From Bacillus sp. PK3_68 (GTDB lineage: Bacteria; Bacillota; Bacilli; Bacillales; Domibacillaceae), in NCBI RefSeq assembly GCF_003600835.1, contig NZ_NQYC01000001.1:3557001-3621000 (forward strand): 64,000 nucleotides of DNA. Direction: 5' to 3'. Below, piece by piece: positions 17,857-26,830 of this stretch (positions are counted from its first letter, which is position 1; each line of letters begins with the position of its first letter). A model generated the notes under the pieces. That model ran no database searches and was not told the origin of the DNA. It saw only the letters and a list, made by a program, of their open reading frames with translations. Made by a program: the position numbers and the translations under genes.

Positions 17857-20800
17857 ATGAGTGAACTAATCATACCTGATAAGCCGACAGATGTTTCGTG
17901 GACGGATGACCAGTGGAAAGCTATTACAGCAAAGGGGCGGGATATCCTTGTTGCTGCCGCAGCCGGCTCCGGAAAGACCGCTGTTCTGGTGGAACGGATC
18001 ATTCGGAAAATTACTGACCGGGAAGCACCAGTGAATATTGATGAACTGCTTATTGTGACTTTTACGAATGCAGCAGCTGCTGAAATGCGCCATCGGATCG
18101 GCACTGCATTGGAAGCGGAAATGGAAAAAGATCCGTCATCGAATCACCTGCGCCGACAGCTGACGTTGCTGAATAAAGCGCCGATATCCACCCTTCACTC
18201 CTTTTGTCTGGAAGTCATTCGTAAGTATTATTACTTAATTGATATTGATCCTGCTTTTAGAATTGCTGATGAAGGAGAACTGACACTCCTTCGTGACGAA
18301 GTGCTGGATGACTTTATGGAAGAGGAATACGGGAAAGAAGACAATGAAGACTTTTACCGGCTCGTTGACTCTTTCTCCAGTGATCGTAGCGACGAAGAAC
18401 TTCAAAGAATGATTCAAACGCTATATGACTTTTCTCAGTCGCACCCACGTCCGGATGAATGGCTTAATGGACTTTCACAAATGTACGATGTAAGTGGCGA
18501 AGCCAAAGCGATTGATGACCTTCCGTTTATTCATACGTTAAAGTTCTATATAGGCCTCCAGCTTGAAGCGGCAGAGGAGATGCTGACAGAATGTCTTGAA
18601 ATGGCTCAAATGCCGGGAGGTCCCGCTCCGCGAGAAGAAATGTTTATGAACGAGCGAGAGATGGTCCGCCGACTCCGCCAAGCGCTACCTTCCTGGCAAG
18701 AGCTTTATGAGGAGATGCAGGCAGTTACATTCAAGACGATAAAGAGTTATAAGGGAGAAGAGTATGACGAGGAGCTGAAAGAACAGTCGAAGCATTTGCG
18801 AACAGAAGCAAAAAAGATTGTTGAAAAGCTGCAGGAGGAATATTTTTCGCATCAGCCGGAAAGCTATGTAAGCAACATGCAGGAAATGAAGGGAATTATT
18901 GCGGCGCTTGCTCATCTTATCCAGCGGTTTGCCGATAAATTTCAGGCAGTCAAGCTGGAAAAAGGCATCGTTGATTTTAGCGATCTTGAACATTTTACGC
19001 TCGCTATTTTGACGGGAGAGAACGGAGGGCCTTCTGAAGCGGCCCATGCTTATCAACAGCAGTTTAAAGAAATTTTCCTCGATGAATATCAGGATTTTAA
19101 TATCGTCCAAGAGTCAATTGTCCAGCTGCTCAAAACAGGCGGAGAAGAAAACGGCAACGTCTTCATGGTAGGAGATGTCAAGCAGAGCATTTACCGCTTC
19201 CGTCAGGCGGAGCCGAATTTATTTTTAAGCAAATATCGGCGGTTTTCAACTGACGGGAAAGACAGCGGACTGCGCATCGATTTAGCACAAAATTTTCGCA
19301 GCCGTGCAGAAGTGCTGTCAGGAACGAATTTTTTATTTAAGCAGATCATGGATGTGAAAATCGGTGAAATTGAGTATGATCGTCAGGCTGAATTGGTGAA
19401 AGGAGCCGCTTATCCGGAGGAAAGGCCATTTCCAGTGGAAGTAACCATTATTGATCAAGAGGCGAAGGGGTATTCAGAAGATCCGGAGATGAAAGATGCA
19501 GCGCAGTCTGAGTTGGAAGCAAGATGGATAGTAGGGAAGATTAAGGAACTCATTGAATCAAGGCATCCTGTCTACGATCCGAAAACAGAAAGTGAGCGGC
19601 CGATAGAATATCGTGACATTGTTATTCTGCTACGCTCTATGACGTGGGCCGGGGCCATTAAGGAGGAATTTAAGCGCGCAGGCATTCCCCTTCATGCCAA
19701 AGTTTCAGGTGGTTATTTTCAAACTATGGAAATTACTGTTATGATCTCTTTGCTGAAGGTAATTGATAACCCTTACCAGGATATTCCTCTTGCCTCCGTC
19801 TTGCGCTCTCCGGTTGTAGGCTGTACGGAGAATGATCTAGCAGTGATCCGGCTTGCGTCCAAATCCGGTTCTTATTACGAAGCGGTAAAATCATTTGTCT
19901 CCAGTCGGCCTGAACCGCATGATGGAGAATTGCATGAGAAGGTAAGTAAATTCCTTGAAAAGCTGTCAGGCTGGCGCTCGCTTGGTCGTCATGGCGCTTT
20001 GTCTGCCCTCGTATGGCAGCTGTATCATGATACTCACTTTTACGACTTTGTCGGCGGTATGCCGGGAGGGAAGCAAAGACAGGCCAATTTACATGCTTTA
20101 TATGACCGTGTGCGCCAATATGAAGACACTTCCTTCCGTGGGTTATTTCGTTTTCTGCGCTTCGTAGAACGAATGCAGGAACGAGGAGAAGATTTAGGGG
20201 AACCGGGTGCTTTAAGTGAACAGGAAGATGTTGTCCGCCTGATGACGATCCATGCATCCAAAGGATTGGAATTCCCGGTTGTTTTCGTTGCCGGCCTGAA
20301 CAGGCCATTTAACACGATGGACTTATCTAAAAGCTATTTGCTAGATAAAGAGCTCGGCATCGGTACAAAATATGTGCATGCAGAAAAGCGGATCAGCTAT
20401 CCTTCGTTGCCGCAGCTTGCCTTAAAGCGAAAAAAACGATTTGAATTGCTTGCTGAAGAAATGCGGGTATTGTATGTTGCGTTAACGAGAGCGAAAGAAA
20501 AGCTCTTCCTGCTTGGTTCTGTAAAGAGTGCTTCCAAAGAGATGGATAAATGGGAAAGGGCAGCAAAGAACCCAGAATGGATTTTAAGCAATGCATCAAG
20601 AGTTTCAGCTAAATCTTACTTAGATTGGATCGGCCCATCGCTCGTCCGCCATCTTGATTATACTGGAACAGCGCAAAGCCGCTCGGTAATATTTGATAAT
20701 GATTCATCTAAATGGACCATTCAAACAGTTGGCGCTGAGACACTTCAGCCGATGGGATTTGAAGAGGCAGAAGAGAGCGGGGGCTTGCTTGAAAAGGTTC

Positions 20801-21564
20801 AAAACTACAAGCATGTGCCTATTTCATCATTGTTTAAGGATGAAATAGAAGCGCGGATGAATTGGGCATATAAGTATGAGCCAGCCACCCATTTGCGCTC
20901 AAAGCAGTCTGTCTCTGATTTAAAGCGCATGAATGAAATTTTTAATGAGGGAGCGAGCAACGATCTTGCCCGCCATTATCAACGGCCGATTTTCCGGCGG
21001 CCGGCATTTATGCAGAAAAAGACGATTACGGCAGCCGAAGCGGGAACGGCGCTTCATACGGTCATGCAGCATGTCTCTCTTGGTAAAGAGCCAGAGCTTG
21101 CAGAAGTTGAACAGCTGTTGAAAACACTCATTTCCCGGGAATTACTGACAGATGAACAAGCCGCAGCTGTCGATCCAGAAAAGATTGTTTTCTTTTTTCA
21201 AACTGACATTGGACAAAAATTGTTACAGGCCGAAGAAGTCTATAGAGAGACACCGTTCAATATGGGAATAGGAGCCAATGAGATCTATTCTGACTGGAAT
21301 GGCTCTGACGAAGCCGTTTTGGTTCAAGGTGTAATTGACTGCTTATTTGAAAAAGACGGGGAATTGTATCTGCTCGATTATAAAACAGATCAAATCGCCG
21401 GATGCTTTTCGGGAGGATTTGAACAAGCCCGTGCGGTTCTGGAGAAACGCTACCGTGTGCAAATTCAGTTATATGCTCAGGCTATTGAACAAATCTGGAA
21501 GCGAAAAGTAGATCATAAGCTGCTCTTCTTCTTCGATGGAGGCCACTTGTTGTCAATAGATTGA
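17857..21564 (+). CDS. addA: ATP-dependent helicase/nuclease subunit AddA
   Basis: The UvrD-like helicase and second nuclease of AddAB. The 1235-residue protein has Walker A AAAGSGKTAVLV near residue 34, the Walker B-type motif DEYQDFN, VGDVKQSIYRFR, the helicase motif LMTIHASKGLEFPVV, and the C-terminal nuclease motif LYLLDYKTD. The ATG at 17857 lies 3 bases after the addB stop, behind AAAGGAGG inside addB. Unlike in B. subtilis, sbcD-sbcC do not follow; a terminator closes the pair. Confidence 0.96.
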   Translation: MSELIIPDKPTDVSWTDDQWKAITAKGRDILVAAAAGSGKTAVLVERIIRKITDREAPVNIDELLIVTFTNAAAAEMRHRIGTALEAEMEKDPSSNHLRRQLTLLNKAPISTLHSFCLEVIRKYYYLIDIDPAFRIADEGELTLLRDEVLDDFMEEEYGKEDNEDFYRLVDSFSSDRSDEELQRMIQTLYDFSQSHPRPDEWLNGLSQMYDVSGEAKAIDDLPFIHTLKFYIGLQLEAAEEMLTECLEMAQMPGGPAPREEMFMNEREMVRRLRQALPSWQELYEEMQAVTFKTIKSYKGEEYDEELKEQSKHLRTEAKKIVEKLQEEYFSHQPESYVSNMQEMKGIIAALAHLIQRFADKFQAVKLEKGIVDFSDLEHFTLAILTGENGGPSEAAHAYQQQFKEIFLDEYQDFNIVQESIVQLLKTGGEENGNVFMVGDVKQSIYRFRQAEPNLFLSKYRRFSTDGKDSGLRIDLAQNFRSRAEVLSGTNFLFKQIMDVKIGEIEYDRQAELVKGAAYPEERPFPVEVTIIDQEAKGYSEDPEMKDAAQSELEARWIVGKIKELIESRHPVYDPKTESERPIEYRDIVILLRSMTWAGAIKEEFKRAGIPLHAKVSGGYFQTMEITVMISLLKVIDNPYQDIPLASVLRSPVVGCTENDLAVIRLASKSGSYYEAVKSFVSSRPEPHDGELHEKVSKFLEKLSGWRSLGRHGALSALVWQLYHDTHFYDFVGGMPGGKQRQANLHALYDRVRQYEDTSFRGLFRFLRFVERMQERGEDLGEPGALSEQEDVVRLMTIHASKGLEFPVVFVAGLNRPFNTMDLSKSYLLDKELGIGTKYVHAEKRISYPSLPQLALKRKKRFELLAEEMRVLYVALTRAKEKLFLLGSVKSASKEMDKWERAAKNPEWILSNASRVSAKSYLDWIGPSLVRHLDYTGTAQSRSVIFDNDSSKWTIQTVGAETLQPMGFEEAEESGGLLEKVQNYKHVPISSLFKDEIEARMNWAYKYEPATHLRSKQSVSDLKRMNEIFNEGASNDLARHYQRPIFRRPAFMQKKTITAAEAGTALHTVMQHVSLGKEPELAEVEQLLKTLISRELLTDEQAAAVDPEKIVFFFQTDIGQKLLQAEEVYRETPFNMGIGANEIYSDWNGSDEAVLVQGVIDCLFEKDGELYLLDYKTDQIAGCFSGGFEQARAVLEKRYRVQIQLYAQAIEQIWKRKVDHKLLFFFDGGHLLSID

Positions 21565-21575
21565 TGGGTTGATTG

Positions 21576-21616
21576 AAGCTGTCCTAAAGCTAATAGGCTT
21601 GGGGCAGCTTTTTTAT
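21576..21616 (+). terminator. Terminator after addBA
   Basis: AAGCTGTCCTAAAGC pairs with GCTTGGGGCAGCTT, followed by TTTTTT. Confidence 0.85.
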
Positions 21617-21711
21617 GAGGGAGAGTTAAAGAGAAACTATCTTCTCCTGTTTGTTTCATTTTAATGATATGATGAAAACGATAATGGAAAGAGGAAAGGG
21701 GAAAGGCGAGT

Positions 21712-22905
21712 GTGCAGTTAACTCCATTGAAACACGAAGAGCGGATCACCACATTAGACAGTTTGCGTGGTTTGGCACTCTTGGGGATTTTTTTAGTTAA
21801 TATGATTTCTTTTCATTCACCTTATTTTTACTATGATCCTTTCGAATGGTGGAAGGAACCGGAAAACTTTTGGCATTACCGTTGGATTGATATTTTTGTG
21901 CAGGCAAGTTTTTATCCGCTGTTTGCAATGATGTTTGGTTTCGGGACGGCTATGCAAAGGGAGAATGCTATGGAAAGAGGCCAGTCATTTGTGCCGGCAG
22001 GTATCCGTCGTTTTTCTTTTCTATTAGTCATTGGAATGATCCATGCTTTTCTAATTTGGCCAGGTGACATATTAATAAATTACGCTGTTTTTGGACTTTT
22101 TCTGTTGCTGTTTTTACGGCTTTCTGGAAAAATATTAATTATCATAGGTAGCATATTGCTCTTACTACCGAACGTATTTCTTAGCATGTTGCTCGTTCTT
22201 GCGTCAGTAGTGGACCCAACGAGTGCTGTGCACTGGACAGATATAGCAAGCATTGAGAATTCGATTGCTGCTTACGGCAGCGGCACCTTTGCTGAAATCA
22301 CGCAACAGCGGGCGGCAGACTGGCTTATGGGAAATGAACCAGCTACTTTCTGGGTACAGCTGATCACCATCTTCCCACACTTTCTGATCGGGGCAGGCGC
22401 TCAAAAACTAAGGGTCTTTACAAAAGGACAGGCACGTCCTAAAGTTGCTTTTACTGCTTTTATTACTTTTTTTGTAGCAGGAATTACTTTAAAAGCACTG
22501 CCTTATATGATTGATTCTAATCTTGCTTATGTGTATATTCAGGATTCGATTGGGGGACCGCTTCTCGCTGTCAGTTATGCAGCACTTGTAATAGGAATCA
22601 GTTCCATGGATAAGGCAAGTAGGCTTTTGAAGCCATTGGCGGCGGCCGGTAGAATGTCATTAACTAATTATTTGCTGCAATCGGTAATCGGCACGCTGAT
22701 TTTCTATCATTACGGGATGGGCCTATATGGACAAATACAGCTTTCAACTGGTGTTTGGATAGCGATTGCTATCTTTGCCGGTCAAGTAATCTTTTCTGAG
22801 TTTTGGCTGTCCAAGTTTAAGAGGGGCCCGATGGAAACCTTGTGGAGGAAATTTACTTATGGGTCCCAAAGAGAAGAAAAAAAGATGATCACTAAAGGGG
22901 GATAA
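21712..22905 (+). CDS. DUF418 family membrane protein
   Basis: A 397-residue integral membrane protein with about eight to ten hydrophobic segments. It starts with the conserved N-terminal signature of this family (RITTLDSLRGLALLGIFLVN) and ends with the DUF418 region (GRMSLTNYLLQS...YGQ). Relatives include YeiB, YxaH and YrkO; their function is unknown, possibly transport or acyl transfer. The start is GTG at 21712 behind GGAAAGGGG. The yisK homologue follows 4 bases later, so the two are probably co-transcribed. Confidence 0.88.
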   Translation: MQLTPLKHEERITTLDSLRGLALLGIFLVNMISFHSPYFYYDPFEWWKEPENFWHYRWIDIFVQASFYPLFAMMFGFGTAMQRENAMERGQSFVPAGIRRFSFLLVIGMIHAFLIWPGDILINYAVFGLFLLLFLRLSGKILIIIGSILLLLPNVFLSMLLVLASVVDPTSAVHWTDIASIENSIAAYGSGTFAEITQQRAADWLMGNEPATFWVQLITIFPHFLIGAGAQKLRVFTKGQARPKVAFTAFITFFVAGITLKALPYMIDSNLAYVYIQDSIGGPLLAVSYAALVIGISSMDKASRLLKPLAAAGRMSLTNYLLQSVIGTLIFYHYGMGLYGQIQLSTGVWIAIAIFAGQVIFSEFWLSKFKRGPMETLWRKFTYGSQREEKKMITKGG

Positions 22906-22909
22906 AGTG

Positions 22910-23812
22910 ATGAAATTGGTCAGTTATCGTGTTAATCAAAGGGAAACATATGGCGTTTATGTGGAGAAAGAACGGACAATTTGGAATTTGCAGGCGTTAG
23001 AAGAAAGTGCAACGGGGGAGAGAACGCTTCCTGATACACTGCTTGAAGCGATTGCCTCAGCTGCGGATCTTACAGAACGAGTAAAGCAGTGGATGGAAGC
23101 GGCCGGAGAAGGAGAAGAGAAAGCGGCAGCTGTTTCTGTAAAAGGGGTGGAATGGCTCGCTCCAATCCCGCGCCCATCAAAGAACATTATGTGTATTGGA
23201 AAAAATTATCGTGATCATGCCATTGAAATGGGTGGCGAAGAAAGTATTCCAACAGAACTCATGGTATTTACGAAAGCACCAACTGCTGTGATTGCAGCCA
23301 ATGAGTCAATTCCGGCTTATGAGGAATTGTCCAATGCGCTTGACTATGAAGGAGAGCTTGGAGTGATCATTGGCAAAAAAGGCAAGAGCATTGCAAAAGA
23401 GGATGCACTTGACTATATTTTTGGCTATACGATTATTAATGATGTGACAGCGCGTGATCTCCAAAAGCGGCACAAGCAATTTTTCCTCGGAAAAAGCTTA
23501 GATGGCACTTGCCCAATGGGACCGTGGATTGTGACGAAAGACGAAGTTGAAGATCCACACAACTTGGATATAGAAACGAAAGTGAACGGAGAAGTTCGTC
23601 AGCAATCGAACACGAAGCACTTTATCTTCCCGATTGATGACATTATTTCCACGTTATCAAAAGGCATGACCCTCGAGCCCGGAGATGTGATTGCTACAGG
23701 TACACCGGCAGGAGTAGGACAGGGGATGAATCCTCCAGGTCTTTTGAAGTCAGGGGATACGATTGAAATTAATATTGAACAAATTGGTACATTATTAAAC
23801 AAAGTCCAATAA
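22910..23812 (+). CDS. yisK: Fumarylacetoacetate hydrolase family protein (YisK-like)
   Basis: A 300-residue FAH-fold protein. The C-terminal catalytic domain begins near residue 85 (NIMCIGKNYRDHAIEMG) and carries the metal-binding acidic residues in LDYEGELGVIIG and the FAH segment DVTARDLQKR. B. subtilis YisK is reported as an oxaloacetate decarboxylase linked to the cell wall; assigning that activity here is by homology. The ATG at 22910 is better spaced from AAAGGGGG than the GTG at 22907. yisL follows as in B. subtilis. Confidence 0.9.
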   Translation: MKLVSYRVNQRETYGVYVEKERTIWNLQALEESATGERTLPDTLLEAIASAADLTERVKQWMEAAGEGEEKAAAVSVKGVEWLAPIPRPSKNIMCIGKNYRDHAIEMGGEESIPTELMVFTKAPTAVIAANESIPAYEELSNALDYEGELGVIIGKKGKSIAKEDALDYIFGYTIINDVTARDLQKRHKQFFLGKSLDGTCPMGPWIVTKDEVEDPHNLDIETKVNGEVRQQSNTKHFIFPIDDIISTLSKGMTLEPGDVIATGTPAGVGQGMNPPGLLKSGDTIEINIEQIGTLLNKVQ

Positions 23813-23887
23813 TCTTAGCACAATATTTCCTTCTCTTCTGCCAAAATGATACTATTAGAAAAGAAAAGCAGAAAGGAGGGGGCTGAC

Positions 23888-24250
23888 ATGGAAAGCTTAT
23901 TTTTTAACAGTACCCATTTACATATTACAACTTGGGTGATCGCGATTATTTTATTTTTTATCGCTGTTAGCAGATATTCCACGGGTGCTCATATGGCATT
24001 AAGATTGTTTTATGTATTGGTATTAATAACTGGTTTTCTGCTCTTTATTAGACACCATGGCATTAATGACATGCTCTATGGCATGAAAATGCTCGCTGGT
24101 ATCCTGACAATCGGACTAATGGAAATGGTGCTTGTCCGCAAGAAAAAAGGAAAAGACACGAGCAAGGTATTGATCGGTGCAATTGTTTTGCTGATTATTA
24201 CTCTTTACTTAGGGTTTAAATTGCCGATGGGCTTGAATTTCTTTGCCTAA
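23888..24250 (+). CDS. yisL: UPF0344 membrane protein YisL
   Basis: A 120-residue protein with four membrane helices; THLHITTWVIAIILF near the N-terminus is the family hallmark. The ATG at 23888 lies behind AAAGGAGGGGG; the frame opening at 23846 has no binding site. It follows yisK by 75 bases and ends at a strong terminator. The function is unknown. Confidence 0.88.
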   Translation: MESLFFNSTHLHITTWVIAIILFFIAVSRYSTGAHMALRLFYVLVLITGFLLFIRHHGINDMLYGMKMLAGILTIGLMEMVLVRKKKGKDTSKVLIGAIVLLIITLYLGFKLPMGLNFFA

Positions 24251-24256
24251 TATTAA

Positions 24257-24298
24257 GAAAGCTGTACCTGTTATTTCAGCAGGTACAGCCTTTTTTTG
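24257..24298 (+). terminator. Terminator after yisL
   Basis: GCTGTACCTG/CAGGTACAGC 10-bp stem followed by a run of seven T. Confidence 0.92.
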
Positions 24299-24407
24299 TT
24301 CAAGATATTGCAGGCTGAGCAGAGCTGCTCATAAAAAAGTATTTCTTTTATCGTTCCAGGAATGCCTGCTCATACGGCTGTTATTTTTATCTAAATATAA
24401 GAGTCTA

Positions 24408-24435
24408 TTTACTTTAATGGAATTAATTATATAAT
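24408..24435 (+). promoter_or_regulatory. Predicted promoter of the yjdF riboswitch unit
   Basis: TTTACT (24408-24413), 16-base spacer, TATAAT (24430-24435). The start near 24442 falls at the 5' end of the structured leader. Confidence 0.55.
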
Positions 24436-24446
24436 AGAGTTGGAAT

Positions 24447-24552
24447 GAAAAAACACGATCCGGTTGGTAGTCCGGATGCAGCAGTCCTTGCTGTAAGTAA
24501 CCTTCCCCTCCTCGGGATGTCCGTCGTTCTAATTACTTTTAGAGGAGGGACC
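24447..24552 (+). promoter_or_regulatory. yjdF-type (azaaromatic) riboswitch leader
   Basis: Structured leader directly before a yjdF-family gene. It contains GATCCGG...GTCCGGATGC (stem ATCCGG/CCGGAT), a following CAGCAGTCCTTGCTG hairpin, and an ACGA/TCGT outer pairing, consistent with the yjdF RNA motif as I remember it. The segment CCCTCCTC (24506-24513) is perfectly complementary to the ribosome binding site GAGGAGGG (24542-24549), so ligand binding could free or hide translation initiation. Known yjdF riboswitches respond to azaaromatic compounds. Confidence 0.8.
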
Positions 24553-24556
24553 TATT

Positions 24557-24970
24557 ATGAAACTAACCATTTCTTATAATGGTCAATTTTATGTAGGGAT
24601 CATTGAAGTGGTATCTCAAAACACCCTTAAAGCTTATCGTTATATCTTTGGCGCAGAACCGAAAGAGCAAGAAATAATGGATTTTGTTAACAAGGATTTG
24701 CTAAGGTTCATTGAGAGGCACGATCAAAAGGGAATAACCATTCAACAGGATGCGCCAAGAAAAGTAAATCCGAAAAGGCTTCAGAGAATGGTCGCAAAGG
24801 AAATGAAACAGTCGGGGATTTCTACGAAAGCCCAGGAAGCCATTAAAGAAGAATATGCCCAGCGCAAGAAAGAAAAATCGGGTAAAACAAAACAAATTAA
24901 AGATGAGCTCAAGCAGTTTAAAAGAGACCTGAAAATCCAAAAGGCTAAAAATAAACACAAGGGGAAATAA
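24557..24970 (+). CDS. yjdF: YjdF family protein (DUF2992)
   Basis: A 137-residue basic protein. The N-terminal half is strand-rich and ends with the conserved EIMDFVNKDLLRFI; the C-terminal third is a very lysine-rich helix (KEEYAQRKKEKSGKTKQIKD and on). This is the arrangement of the DUF2992/YjdF family. It is preceded by the matching riboswitch, which implies a role in handling or detoxifying aromatic heterocycles. The ATG at 24557 follows GAGGAGGG. A single-gene unit with a terminator. Confidence 0.9.
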   Translation: MKLTISYNGQFYVGIIEVVSQNTLKAYRYIFGAEPKEQEIMDFVNKDLLRFIERHDQKGITIQQDAPRKVNPKRLQRMVAKEMKQSGISTKAQEAIKEEYAQRKKEKSGKTKQIKDELKQFKRDLKIQKAKNKHKGK

Positions 24971-24980
24971 GGTACACTTT

Positions 24981-25016
24981 AAATAACTGGCTGTTGAACA
25001 GCCAGTTATTTTTTCT
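24981..25016 (+). terminator. Terminator after yjdF
   Basis: AATAACTGGCTG/CAGCCAGTTATT stem with TTTTTT. The next 170 bases show nothing coding up to the promoter at 25186. Confidence 0.92.
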
Positions 25017-25185
25017 TATATGCTTTAATTAAACGGGTGTAATAGAAGAGCACAGGTCTGGTATTAGAAGATAGACTCTATGGGGGAAGACTGCCTCTTA
25101 AACTGAATAACAGATAAAACCTTTTTAGGAACTGTCTGTTTTCTCGCTGATTTATTGTAGATTTGTTGAACTTTCTTTTTTGCGT

Positions 25186-25214
25186 TTGACGGCTGTCCCG
25201 GAAAAGCGTAATCT
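25186..25214 (+). promoter_or_regulatory. Predicted sigma-A promoter of the GH13-like gene
   Basis: TTGACG (25186-25191), 17-base spacer, TAATCT (25209-25214), 40 bases before the start codon. Confidence 0.6.
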
Positions 25215-25253
25215 TAAAAGCGGTACGATCATTTATCGGAGGGGGAAGCGGAA

Positions 25254-26759
25254 GTGAAAAAGAAATTATTTTCGCTCGTCTTATTGCCGTTTCTTCTTTT
25301 ATACGCCTTTCCTGTTAGCGCTGTAGAAAAAGAAGAACGAACGTGGCAAGATGAAACAATGTATTATATAATGACCGATCGCTTTCATAACGGTGATAGC
25401 AAAAATGATAAAGAGATTAATAATCATGATCTGCGTGCTTATCAAGGTGGAGATTTCGCCGGTGCAGCTGATAAGCTAGATTATCTGAAGGATATGGGCT
25501 TTACTTCTATTATTCTTAGCCCGGTCTTTGAGAATGCCAAGGGTGGATATCATGGTTACTGGATTACCGATTTTTATAAACCGAATCAGCAGTTTGGTTC
25601 CATAAAGGAATTGAATCATCTCATTAAAGAAGCCCACGACCGTGACATGAAAGTTATTGTCGATTTCCCTGTTACGAAAGTGAGTCCATCTCATCCGTGG
25701 ACGAAGGAATCAGCCAAGGCGGATTGGTTTGTAACGAAAAGCGGTAAGACAGAGGAAGAATGGCTTGGACAAATGGCTGTATTAAATCTTGAAAATAAGG
25801 CAGTCAAGCAAGAGCTGGTCAAAGCCGGTAAATGGTGGATGAAGGAAGCAAAGGTAGACGGTTACTACATAAGTGATTCTGCTGATGCGCCTCTTTCTTT
25901 CTTGTCCGATTTTTCTGCCGAATTGAAGCAGCAAAAGAAAAACTTCTTTTTACTTGGCGGAAACAACGAAAAGACAGATATCAAACGTTTTGAACAATCA
26001 GGGCTCGATAGTGTAATGAATACGAATCTTGCTGCCCAGCTTCAAGAGCAATTTAAAAACATCAAGCAGCCGTCTGACAAAAGTGCGGCACTTGTCAAGG
26101 AGGCAGCGGGGGAGAAAGCCTTACTATCGGCGAACTATTTAGATTCCAACAAGACGGCGCGCTTTACCAAGAAGACAGTAGAGGAAAATATGTTTCCAGG
26201 TACACGTTGGATGCTGGCTTTAACCTATTTGTATACGATGCCAGGAGTACCGGTTGTCTATTACGGGTCGGAAGTAGCGCTTAACGGTGAAGAAGGACCA
26301 ACAAGCCATCGCCTGCTTGGTTTTAAAGAAGATCAGGAGCTCGTTGATTACATAAAAAAAATCGGCGGATTGCGCCAGGAACTTCCAGCATTAACCCGCG
26401 GCTCTTATGAACCGATTTATGACAAGAATGGAATGACAGTGTTTAAGCGTCAATACAAAGATGAAACGTTAATCGTCGCTATCAATAATTCAAATAAAAC
26501 TCAAAAGGTTACCATTCCTGCTGAGGAACTCGACCGCAACAAAGAATTGCGAGGGTTGCTTGAAGGGGGACTGGCCCGTCCAGAAGAAGAGAAGTTTTCG
26601 CTTATCCTTGATAGAGAGAAAGCGGAAGTTTATGCACTTACTGAAAAAGCCGGAGTGAATAAATTATTTATCACAGCTCTTGCTGCAGTTTATGTTATTT
26701 TTATGGTCTTTCTCTATCTTGTATGGAAACGGGGAAGAGCATCCCGGAAACAGGATTAA
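25254..26759 (+). CDS. Membrane-anchored GH13 alpha-amylase homologue, catalytic residues lost
   Basis: A 501-residue extracellular protein: signal peptide (1-23), GH13 TIM-barrel (about 30-385), C-terminal beta domain (to 460), then a membrane helix (471-490) and a basic tail. The fold is clear (YYIMTDRFHNGD, GYHGYWITDFY, VVYYGSE), but all four active-site regions differ from active enzymes. Region I has TK (141-142) for NH. Region II has Y205 for the Arg and S207 for the nucleophile Asp. Region III has G236 for the acid Glu. Region IV has SNK (298-300) for NHD. It is therefore probably a non-catalytic glycan-binding or structural protein. The start is GTG at 25254 behind GGAGGGGG. Confidence 0.9.
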   Translation: MKKKLFSLVLLPFLLLYAFPVSAVEKEERTWQDETMYYIMTDRFHNGDSKNDKEINNHDLRAYQGGDFAGAADKLDYLKDMGFTSIILSPVFENAKGGYHGYWITDFYKPNQQFGSIKELNHLIKEAHDRDMKVIVDFPVTKVSPSHPWTKESAKADWFVTKSGKTEEEWLGQMAVLNLENKAVKQELVKAGKWWMKEAKVDGYYISDSADAPLSFLSDFSAELKQQKKNFFLLGGNNEKTDIKRFEQSGLDSVMNTNLAAQLQEQFKNIKQPSDKSAALVKEAAGEKALLSANYLDSNKTARFTKKTVEENMFPGTRWMLALTYLYTMPGVPVVYYGSEVALNGEEGPTSHRLLGFKEDQELVDYIKKIGGLRQELPALTRGSYEPIYDKNGMTVFKRQYKDETLIVAINNSNKTQKVTIPAEELDRNKELRGLLEGGLARPEEEKFSLILDREKAEVYALTEKAGVNKLFITALAAVYVIFMVFLYLVWKRGRASRKQD

Positions 26760-26774
26760 GGCAATTCTTAATAA

Positions 26775-26828
26775 AGAAGGACTGCCAAAAAGCTGATCAT
26801 TGCTGGCTTTTTGTGCAGTCCTTTTTTG
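26775..26828. terminator. Convergent terminator between the GH13-like gene and SDR
   Basis: AAGGACTGC...GCAGTCCTT outer stem with an AAAAAGC/GCTTTTT inner stem and T-runs on both strands. It serves both convergent genes. Confidence 0.88.
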
Positions 26829-26830
26829 TA

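Noticed and set aside
19739-20308. 189-residue frame antisense to addA
   Set aside because: Shadow frame of a well-conserved gene; no binding site or family resemblance.
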